Below, piece after piece: positions 1 through 5,318 of a stretch of DNA of 5,318 nt. Position 1 is the first letter of the stretch; each line of letters opens with the position of its first letter. The stretch comes from an uncultured Victivallales bacterium (GTDB taxonomy: Bacteria > Verrucomicrobiota > Lentisphaeria > Oligosphaerales > JAFGRS01), in assembly GCA_903834675.1 (NCBI GenBank), contig CAILKC010000353.1, forward strand, positions 1 through 5,318, given 5' to 3'. The notes beneath the pieces were generated by a model that was not told the origin of the DNA, made no database searches, and saw only the letters and a list, made by a program, of their open reading frames with translations. A program made the position numbers and the translations under genes.

Positions 1-3000
1 CAGCGCCAGGACGGCTTTCAACTGGCCGTAGGTGAGATCAGCGACCTCCTCGACGTCGGACGCGAGTCGGATGCCTCGCCAGACTATGCCGAGGCCGACC
101 TCGACGAGCTTTACGTCTACGGCCGGGCGCTGTCAGCCGCTGAGATCCAACGCGCTATCACCTTTGCCGACCAACCTGAGACCCCCGCGGCAACTCCGCC
201 TAGCGCAGCCTCGGCCTGCGGGCCAGACTGGTGGAACGGCGCCTGGCGCTTCCGCTGCCCCGTCCAAGTCCGTCTCCCGGCAGACGCCACGGCCCCTTAC
301 CCCGCGGTGCGCCTGCCCCTCAACCTGAACGCGGACCTCACCCGCCTCGGCCTGCACAGCATCCCGGACTCGGCCAGCCTTCGTCTCCTGCCAACCGACC
401 CCGCCACCGGAGCCCTGCTGCCGGAAACCGCACCCCTCTCCACCCGCCTCGACGGCGACACCCTGGTCTGGACCTTGCCAGAGACTGCCCGCCCCGGCTC
501 CGTCTTCAGCGCTTGGCTCTATGCCGGTGTCAGCGATCTGGATACCAGCGTGCCGCTCTACGCTCGCGCTCGCCTGAGCGCCTGGGGCGCCGCGCCACCC
601 AGTCTCGCCGCCGCAACGGTCGACTACGCCACCGCGGCCTACGGCGACGCCTGGGACTTCAACGAAGGCGACCTGGAGGAGATCGACCAGTGGGGCAACA
701 AGCCTGAGTTCGTGCGCAATCGCGTCGTCAAAGACGGCGTGCTGGGCCTGGACGTCTCCACCGACCCCTGGTTCGTCTGGGGCGATATGTGGGGCCAAGT
801 CCAGACCAGCCGGCGACCGCTCGCTGTCGACCTGCGGCACTATCCCATCCTGCGCCTGCGAGTCCGCCAGTCCTGCCCGGCGGCCCAGTGGGAGTTGTAT
901 GCGCGCGTCGGCACCTCTACCGACCTCTTGCACTACGACTTCCGCGTCTCCGGCACCGACAGGCAGACCCTCCGCATCGACCTGGTCAAAGACGCGGGCT
1001 GGGGCGGCACCCTGAGCGCCTTCCGCATCGATCCTACCTCGGAGGTGGCCGCGGCACACGTCGAGATCGACGAGGTGCTCTTGACCAACGAAATCATGGC
1101 CACACGCGGCGTCCTGGAATGCCTGGGACCGGCAGGCGCCGTACCCCCACCGCGGCTGCAACTCGCCGCCGAAAAACCCGCAGTGACCGCCGGGACCACG
1201 CAGACCATCACCGTCCGCGCCCTCGATGCCCAAGGCCAGGGCCTCGTCGGCTGGCCGCTCATCCTGACCCTCACCTCAGCCTCCGACGGCCGACTGACCG
1301 CGGGCACCACCGGGCCCAGCCTCGAGGTGTCCCCAACCGTCCGCCGCGCCCTCAGCGGCCCTGACGGCAGCGCTACCGTAACTCTCGTGGGCGGCCGCCT
1401 TGCCGGCAAGGCCAGCGAACGCCTGACCGTCGCCGCCGCCGTCTCACCCGCCACCGCCTCTCTCAGCCTGGACACGATCACCGGCCCGCCCCACCACTAC
1501 CGGGTCTCGCCGGACCAGCCCCTGCGCCTGCGCGCCGCCGACCTGCCGCTGAACCTTACGGCACAGATCGAGGATGAGGCCGGCAATGCCCTGCCCGTGC
1601 CCGGACGCACGCTCTCGTTCCGCGCTCCCAAAGGCGTCTCCTTCGAGCCCCCCCAAGCCCTCACCGACGCCCACGGCGCGGCCCCGGTGAAGCTCAGCCT
1701 GGACCCCGCCCAATGCTGGATGTGGCGCCTCGAGGTCGAGGACAACGAGGGCCTGCGCGGCGCCTCGGCCCCGATCACCTACTTGCCCGACGGCCCCCGT
1801 TCCGACTCCATTCACGTCCTGCCCAACGGCTACTTTGCCGATGCCGCGGGGCGCCCCTTCGTCCCCCTCGGCGGCTTCTATGCCAACTGGGTACAGAGCG
1901 CGACCCCGGATGGCGAGTGGGGCAGCCTGCAATCTTTCACCGATACCACCGACGAGCAGAAACGCGACTGGATGCGCTTCCTGGCTGACAGCGGCGTCAC
2001 CGCCATGCGCTTTATGCTGCGCACCCATCGGCGCGAGGGCATGGAACCCATGGACATCGGCGGTCGGGTCAACCCGGAGCTGTTTGCCGAAGCCGTGCGT
2101 TACCTCGACCTCAGCCGCGAGTTCAAACTGCGCTTCCAACTCGTCGTCCACGAGGACTACGCCAAGCCCGTCTACGTCAACCGCGACGCCCTGGAACGCT
2201 ACGCCCTGCCCCGCTACACCCCGGCTCAGCTCGCCGCCCTTCCCGCCCACCAGCGGCGCTTCCTGGTCGACCGCACGGTCCTCCTGCCAGCCGGACTGCG
2301 CTACACCGACCCCGATGCGATCGCTTGCCAGGACCAGTACGCCCGCGAACTGGCGCAAGCGCTGCTGGGCAACCCGCAGGTGTTCTCGTATGAACTTGAA
2401 AATGAGATGGTCAACTGCCCGGCGGCTTGGGTGAACCATGCCATCGAGACCCTCCACAGCGTCGACCCCGACGTCCTGGTCGGCATGAGCCACGGCGGTG
2501 GCGGCCTGCACACCGGCGACCCGCTCTACTGGCAGCGCCAGGCCAAACTCGGCTACTACAACTACCACCTCTATCCCGCCGGCACCACCACCCCCGACCT
2601 GGACTACGGCGCCCTCGCCGATGTGCTCACCCGCTACGGGCGCCTGGCCGGCGGCTGCTTCATGGGCGAGTCGGCCGGCGACGAGTTCAGCCACCATCCC
2701 GACCGTGAGGTCAGACGCTGGGTCATGCGCGACCTCATCTGGATGGCGCTGACCAACGGCAATCCAGGCGTCTTCTTCTGGAATGCCCGCGGCGCCGAGG
2801 TGCGCGAATTCCGCCTGGCACGCGAGGCCATGGGCCTGCTGGACCTGGCTACCTTCCGCCGCCTCCGGCCGGAAATCGGCATCGAGGTCACCCACCCCCT
2901 CGACCACGACCAGTACTACCGCACCCCCCAGGGCGGCAAGGACGCCGCTATGATGGGCCGCTACGCCAACCACTACCTGGCCCTCGGCGTCGATACCGAT

Positions 3001-3396
3001 TTCACCGTCGAACCCGCCGCCTATGCCAAGACCTGCACCCTGGCGAACTTCGCCCCGGCCGAGCCCGCTGCCCGGCCTTTCCAGACTGGCCCCGGCTGGC
3101 AATTGAAGTTCCTGGCGCGAGACGACTGGCGCGAGGTCCTGGTCTACATCCGCAACCTCGCCGCCGTGAAACCCTGGGAGGTGCAGGAGCCCAGGCGCTC
3201 GTGGAAGATCTTCCTGCGCACCCGGCAATCCGTGCCGCTGAGCCTCGGGCTGGACCTGCCGCCCGGAGCGCCCTTCGAGGCACGCCTGTACGACCTCGAC
3301 CAGGAGACCTCGCGCACCCTCACGCTGCAACCGACGTCCACCCTGGACCTCGGCGCCAACGAGCACGACTGGGCCCTGGTCCTGCGCCGGAAGTAA
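1..3396 (+). CDS. Large multimodular clan GH-A (GH5-like) glycoside hydrolase, 5'-partial
   Basis: The frame is open from base 1 and ends at TAA 3394-3396, giving 1131 visible residues; the start and any signal peptide lie left of the window. The GTG at 307 is an internal Val codon, not a start. Modules by window codon: 1-58, the end of a LamG/concanavalin A-like domain (DLDELYVYGRALSAAEIQ); about 77-195, a beta-sandwich opening WWNGAWRFR that resembles DUF2341-type modules; 216-365, a jelly-roll-like, possibly carbohydrate-binding module; 385-490 and 498-596, two Big/invasin-type Ig-like domains, each with the DxxG signature before a strand (D455, D556); about 600-970, a TIM barrel; then a C-terminal beta domain. 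Barrel features matching clan GH-A are R670 on strand 2, N801-E802 (probable acid/base, in ELENEM), H856-x-Y858, E890 in FMGES (probable nucleophile) and W927. It is probably a secreted or surface glycosidase. The substrate is unknown, and GH39- or GH42-like assignments are not excluded. No C-terminal sorting signal is seen. The reading frame and modular glycosidase call are firm; the N-terminal module names are less so. Confidence 0.9.
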   Translation, partial: QRQDGFQLAVGEISDLLDVGRESDASPDYAEADLDELYVYGRALSAAEIQRAITFADQPETPAATPPSAASACGPDWWNGAWRFRCPVQVRLPADATAPYPAVRLPLNLNADLTRLGLHSIPDSASLRLLPTDPATGALLPETAPLSTRLDGDTLVWTLPETARPGSVFSAWLYAGVSDLDTSVPLYARARLSAWGAAPPSLAAATVDYATAAYGDAWDFNEGDLEEIDQWGNKPEFVRNRVVKDGVLGLDVSTDPWFVWGDMWGQVQTSRRPLAVDLRHYPILRLRVRQSCPAAQWELYARVGTSTDLLHYDFRVSGTDRQTLRIDLVKDAGWGGTLSAFRIDPTSEVAAAHVEIDEVLLTNEIMATRGVLECLGPAGAVPPPRLQLAAEKPAVTAGTTQTITVRALDAQGQGLVGWPLILTLTSASDGRLTAGTTGPSLEVSPTVRRALSGPDGSATVTLVGGRLAGKASERLTVAAAVSPATASLSLDTITGPPHHYRVSPDQPLRLRAADLPLNLTAQIEDEAGNALPVPGRTLSFRAPKGVSFEPPQALTDAHGAAPVKLSLDPAQCWMWRLEVEDNEGLRGASAPITYLPDGPRSDSIHVLPNGYFADAAGRPFVPLGGFYANWVQSATPDGEWGSLQSFTDTTDEQKRDWMRFLADSGVTAMRFMLRTHRREGMEPMDIGGRVNPELFAEAVRYLDLSREFKLRFQLVVHEDYAKPVYVNRDALERYALPRYTPAQLAALPAHQRRFLVDRTVLLPAGLRYTDPDAIACQDQYARELAQALLGNPQVFSYELENEMVNCPAAWVNHAIETLHSVDPDVLVGMSHGGGGLHTGDPLYWQRQAKLGYYNYHLYPAGTTTPDLDYGALADVLTRYGRLAGGCFMGESAGDEFSHHPDREVRRWVMRDLIWMALTNGNPGVFFWNARGAEVREFRLAREAMGLLDLATFRRLRPEIGIEVTHPLDHDQYYRTPQGGKDAAMMGRYANHYLALGVDTDFTVEPAAYAKTCTLANFAPAEPAARPFQTGPGWQLKFLARDDWREVLVYIRNLAAVKPWEVQEPRRSWKIFLRTRQSVPLSLGLDLPPGAPFEARLYDLDQETSRTLTLQPTSTLDLGANEHDWALVLRRK

Positions 3397-3620
3397 GGTC
3401 AAAAAGCAGGTTACGGACGGCGCCCCCCGGAATGCGGCTAAGTGTACCGGCAACCCCGCGATATGGAGTGCGGTGGCACAAGGCGCCAGAGGCGACCGCG
3501 ACACCGCTTTGGCTGGCGCGCGGCGCCTGGGCTGTACGTCTCAGCCAACGCGGCGATGGCGACGGGAGCCGACGGTCCGTCCTGCTGGCCAGCCGACAGG
3601 ACGTCCACCGTATCCCCTCG
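3397..3620. other. Convergent intergenic region
   Basis: This 224-base gap separates the glycoside hydrolase stop from the sulfatase-like stop on the opposite strand. I see no gene with a convincing start and ribosome binding site; the open frames crossing it on both strands are extensions of frames antisense to the two genes. It is GC-rich, with two GGCGCC palindromes and one good hairpin near its right end, annotated separately. No canonical hairpin plus T-tract terminator is visible right after the glycoside hydrolase stop. Confidence 0.6.
3578..3603 (-). terminator. Hairpin beyond the sulfatase-like gene, possible terminator
   Basis: CGTCCTG at 3578-3584 pairs perfectly with CAGGACG at 3597-3603 (7 bp). 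After one C-A mismatch, three more pairs (one G-T) close a four-base loop. The hairpin begins 17 bases past the sulfatase-like stop codon and is near-symmetric, so it could serve either convergent gene. Neither side has the T-tract of an intrinsic terminator, so this is a weak call; it could equally be a 3'-end stabilising structure or chance pairing in GC-rich DNA. Confidence 0.3.
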
Positions 3621-4970
3621 CTACTTCTTCTCCTGCAGCTTCTTGGCGCTGGCAACGCTGCCGATGGAGAGGCCCAGACCGAGCTGGAAGCGCTCGATCG
3701 GATCGGGCCGCCCGGTCGCCGCCGTGCGTCTGGCAATGTGCGCCAACATCCGCTCGCGCAGCAGGTTGAGGACCGCGGGCTCCGTCTCGGCCAGATTCAC
3801 CGCCTCAGCCGGATCCGAGATCAGGTTGTACAACTCGTGCCGCGGCAAGCCATGGAAGTCCGGCTCGAGCGCCTCGATGAACTTCCATTCGTGAGTGCGC
3901 AGACCATGCTTGCGCATCCAGGTACACTCCGTGATCAGCATCTCGGCGTAATTCTCCGGCGCCTCGCCCCGCGCCAGCGGCCAGACGCTCTTGCCGTCGA
4001 ACTGCTGCTTCTTGCTCAGCGCCCGCAGGCCCATGAGCTCGAAGATGGAGGGCACAATGTCCATGAGCTGCACCATGCCGCGCACCCGCTTGCCGGCGGG
4101 GACGTGCCCGGGCCAGTGATAGATCATCGGCACCATCAGAGTCGGTTCGTACAGGCTGTGATGGTCGAAAAAGACGTTGTGGTCGTAGAGCGTCTCGCCG
4201 TGATCCGCCGTGACCACGATCAGGGTGTTCTCCCATTGCCCCAGCGCCCGCAGACGCTCGAAAATCTGCTGGATGCAGGCATCCATGTAGGCAACCTCAC
4301 CGTCATACTGAGCGATGACGTACTCCTTGTCCGTAATCCCCGGCGGCATCCAGGAACGCAGAAACTCGGCGAACGGCTTGAAGGCGAACACCGGCTCCAT
4401 GCTGCGGTTGCCCGCCACGCAAGGGTCGCCCTGGTGGAACATCCCGTCGAACGGCGCCGGCGGCAGGTAGGGCGCATGCGGGTCCATGTGCCGCAGAAAC
4501 AGCAACCACGGCTCCTTGCCCTTCGCCAGCCGGTCCAGCAGCGGCAGAGTGACCTTGTTCAGCTCCTCCGCCTTGCGCAGGGGCCGCTCCTCCCAAGGCC
4601 CCCACGAACCGCCAAAACCCTGGTACTCATCGAACCCCTTCACCAGCCACGTGTCAAGCCCGACGCCGATCGACTTGTAGCCCTGCTCCCTGAGCATCTC
4701 CGGCAGCGTTGCCACCGCGTCCATGATCGGACCCTTCTCCCGCAGTGAAACCCGATCCGTCCCGAAGACGTCCCGGCCGCAAAGCATGCCGGCATAGCCA
4801 GGCGGCGTCGGAATGTGCGGACTGAAGCTGTCCTCGAAGAGCGTCCCCTCCGCCGCCAGCCGGTCAAGGTGCGGACTGGTCAGCCGCGGATACCCGTAGC
4901 ACGACAGATGGTCCCGCCGCAACGAGTCGATGCCCAGAAAGAGAATGTTCGGCTTCAACACCTTCGCCAT
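3621..4970 (-). CDS. Sulfatase-fold (alkaline phosphatase superfamily) hydrolase/transferase with Thr at the nucleophile position
   Basis: Complete 449-residue protein, ATG at 4970-4968 and TAG at 3623-3621. The start is fixed by an AGGAG 8 bases upstream and by the fold's first strand beginning at residue 7 (PNILFLGID). Family features are SLRRDHLSCYGY (16-27), a TSPHLDRLAAEG block (31-42), the active-site loop TPPGYAGMLCGR (55-66), HMDPHAPY (161-168), ADHGE (255-259), FDHH (268-271), YEPTLMVPMIYHWPG (274-288), and ELYNLISDPAEAVNL near the C-terminus, as in sulfatases. Aligned to the sulfatase signature C/S-x-P-S-R, the nucleophile position is Thr55, followed by P56, P57, G58 and Y59. The inferred metal ligands are D15, D256 and H257, with H270/H271 nearby. 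The usual second N-terminal Asp is Ser16. Known LtaS/EptA-type enzymes use Thr plus Asp-His, so phosphodiester or phosphotransfer chemistry is as plausible as sulfate ester hydrolysis. No signal peptide or membrane segment is seen, so it is probably cytoplasmic. Superfamily is certain; substrate is not. Confidence 0.95.
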   Translation of the reverse strand: MAKVLKPNILFLGIDSLRRDHLSCYGYPRLTSPHLDRLAAEGTLFEDSFSPHIPTPPGYAGMLCGRDVFGTDRVSLREKGPIMDAVATLPEMLREQGYKSIGVGLDTWLVKGFDEYQGFGGSWGPWEERPLRKAEELNKVTLPLLDRLAKGKEPWLLFLRHMDPHAPYLPPAPFDGMFHQGDPCVAGNRSMEPVFAFKPFAEFLRSWMPPGITDKEYVIAQYDGEVAYMDACIQQIFERLRALGQWENTLIVVTADHGETLYDHNVFFDHHSLYEPTLMVPMIYHWPGHVPAGKRVRGMVQLMDIVPSIFELMGLRALSKKQQFDGKSVWPLARGEAPENYAEMLITECTWMRKHGLRTHEWKFIEALEPDFHGLPRHELYNLISDPAEAVNLAETEPAVLNLLRERMLAHIARRTAATGRPDPIERFQLGLGLSIGSVASAKKLQEKK

Positions 4971-4978
4971 GTGCGGAT

Positions 4979-4983
4979 CTCCT
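4979..4983 (-). promoter_or_regulatory. Shine-Dalgarno sequence of the sulfatase-like gene
   Basis: On the minus strand this reads AGGAG, separated from the ATG by 8 bases, a near-ideal spacing. It supports the start at 4970 and argues against an N-terminal extension carrying a signal peptide. Confidence 0.8.
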
Positions 4984-4989
4984 GCGCTT

Positions 4990-5027
4990 GACTGGCTGAG
5001 AGTCTGAGCTCAGGGAACCTGAGCCAG
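4990..5027 (-). promoter_or_regulatory. Overlapping inverted repeats in the probable leader of the sulfatase-like gene
   Basis: Several perfect inverted repeats share the same bases. GCTCAGG (5008-5014) pairs with CCTGAGC (5018-5024) around a three-base loop. CTGGCT (4992-4997) pairs with AGCCAG (5022-5027). CTGAGCTCAG (5004-5013) is a 10-bp palindrome. GACT (4990-4993) pairs with AGTC (5001-5004). Some of these pairings exclude each other. The cluster lies 7 bases upstream of the Shine-Dalgarno sequence. It could be an operator, a leader hairpin that changes conformation, or an mRNA stabiliser. No known riboswitch or RNA family is recognised. Confidence 0.35.
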
Positions 5028-5115
5028 AAAGAACCGACGACGGCGCATACCGTAGCCCCGGACCAGCCCCCGGCCAGTCCCGACCGGGCATCAAGAAGCC
5101 GCCAGCGACGGGACG

Positions 5116-5161
5116 TCGCGGGTTAGGCGAGGCTCCCAAATGGTTTCCTTGGAGCCCGCGA
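5116..5161. repeat. Interrupted inverted repeat at the left edge of the tandem array
   Basis: GGCTCC (5131-5136) pairs with GGAGCC (5151-5156), and TCGCGGG (5116-5122) pairs with CCCGCGA (5155-5161). The two stems share bases 5155-5156 and can stack as one longer stem with about ten unpaired bases (5121-5130). The right arm is the head of the first tandem repeat copy, so the left arm looks like an interrupted inverted copy of that head. Confidence 0.45.
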
Positions 5162-5310
5162 TGCCATCGCCCGTCCCGGGCAGGTTCGCGGTATCCCCAG
5201 CAGCCCTGGAGCCCGCGATGCCAAGCCCGTTCCGGGCAGGTTCGCGGTATCCCCAGCAGCCCTGGAGCCCGCGATGCCAAGCCCGTTCCGGGCAGGTTCG
5301 CGGTATCCCC
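5151..5310. repeat. Three direct tandem copies of a 56-57 bp hairpin-forming repeat
   Basis: Copy 1 is 5151-5207 (57 bp), copy 2 is 5208-5263 (56 bp), and copy 3 is 5264-5310 (47 bp, then diverging in the last 8 bases of the window). Copies 2 and 3 are identical over their shared 47 bases. Copy 1 differs by a TC for A replacement and one C/T change. Each begins GGAGCCCGCGATGCCA and contains two nested inverted repeats, CCGCGA with TCGCGG and GCCCG with CGGGC, the inner pair around a three-base loop. With the adjacent CC/GG they form a 35-36 base hairpin (5156-5191, 5213-5247, 5269-5303). The copies are directly adjacent with no unique spacers, so this is not a CRISPR array. It resembles a palindromic intergenic repeat of REP type, but no transposase gene is in view. 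Confidence 0.9.
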
Positions 5311-5318
5311 CGTCTGCA

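Larger units (their letters stand above)
4971..5150. other. Non-coding upstream region of the sulfatase-like gene
   Basis: Together with the repeat array to its right, this forms about 350 bases without a credible gene. It contains the Shine-Dalgarno sequence, a cluster of overlapping inverted repeats (4990-5027), a featureless GC-rich stretch (about 5028-5115) and the left part of an inverted repeat abutting the tandem array. I could not identify a convincing -35/-10 promoter pair on the minus strand. A TACGGT near 5047-5052 has the TAnnnT shape of a -10 box but no good -35 partner. A 138-codon frame across the region on the minus strand reads through the repeats and overlaps the sulfatase-like gene's start in another frame, so I do not treat it as a gene. 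Confidence 0.6.

Noticed and set aside
307..309. GTG as the start of the glycoside hydrolase
   Set aside because: The frame is open to base 1 and encodes a recognisable LamG C-terminus and a WWNGAWRFR module upstream of 307, so this is an internal Val.
133..1233. Minus-strand open frame of 366 codons opposite the 5' part of the glycoside hydrolase
   Set aside because: Same reason: antisense to a well-supported frame with LamG and beta-sandwich motifs, with no family signature of its own.
1444..3504. Long minus-strand open frame (686 codons) opposite the glycoside hydrolase
   Set aside because: It lies antisense to a gene with clear domain motifs, and its translation is low-complexity Gly/Val/Ala/Glu-rich with no recognisable family. 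Strong G/C bias at third codon positions routinely suppresses antisense stop codons.
3201..4748. Plus-strand open frame of 515 codons across the intergenic gap and the sulfatase-like gene
   Set aside because: It overlaps two recognised genes and translates as Arg/His/Leu-rich sequence typical of the complement of a GC-rich gene.
4773..4781. Cys64 in CGRD of the sulfatase-like protein as an alternative formylglycine site
   Set aside because: The following residues are G-R-D, not x-P-x-R or x-A-x-R, and the position aligns with the conserved Thr of the sulfatase TGR, not with the nucleophile.
4864..5280. Minus-strand frame of 138 codons with repeated HRGLQG segments
   Set aside because: The repeated peptide is simply the tandem DNA repeat read through. 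Copies 1 and 2 differ in length by one base, so they are read in different frames, and the frame runs into the sulfatase-like gene in the wrong phase.
5151..5318. CRISPR array
   Set aside because: The repeats are 56-57 bp and directly abutting, with no unique spacers between copies and no cas gene in view.

Overview
The window is GC-rich (mid-60s percent by eye), with G or C at most third codon positions. The gene content fits a free-living, polysaccharide-degrading bacterium of the Planctomycetes, Lentisphaerae, Armatimonadetes or Hydrogenedentes kind. It holds a very large multimodular glycan-active protein and a sulfatase-fold enzyme. The phylum assignment is inferred from gene style; there is no rRNA or other marker gene to settle it.

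Layout: (1) Positions 1-3396, + strand, are the 3' part of one long gene whose start lies left of the window. It encodes, in order, the end of a LamG (concanavalin A-like) module, a WxxR-type beta-sandwich, a jelly-roll-like module, two Big/invasin-type Ig-like domains, a clan GH-A (GH5-like) TIM-barrel catalytic domain and a C-terminal beta domain. (2) Positions 3397-3620 are a short non-coding gap between two converging genes, with a hairpin just beyond the second gene's stop. (3) Positions 3621-4970, - strand, are a complete 449-residue sulfatase/alkaline-phosphatase-superfamily enzyme with a clear Shine-Dalgarno sequence. (4) Positions 4971-5318 are non-coding. They hold a cluster of overlapping inverted repeats directly upstream of the sulfatase-like gene, an inverted repeat next to the array, and three direct tandem copies of a 56-57 bp repeat that can fold into a hairpin.

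The two genes are convergent, so they are not one operon. Their proximity is compatible with a glycan-use locus, but the sulfatase-fold enzyme has no export signal and lacks the Cys/Ser needed for formylglycine formation. It has Thr at the nucleophile position and an Asp-His metal pair, as in LtaS/EptA-type phosphotransferases. The usual story of a sulfatase helping a glycosidase strip a sulfated polysaccharide is therefore doubtful. The most unusual items are this active site and the structured tandem repeat upstream of it.
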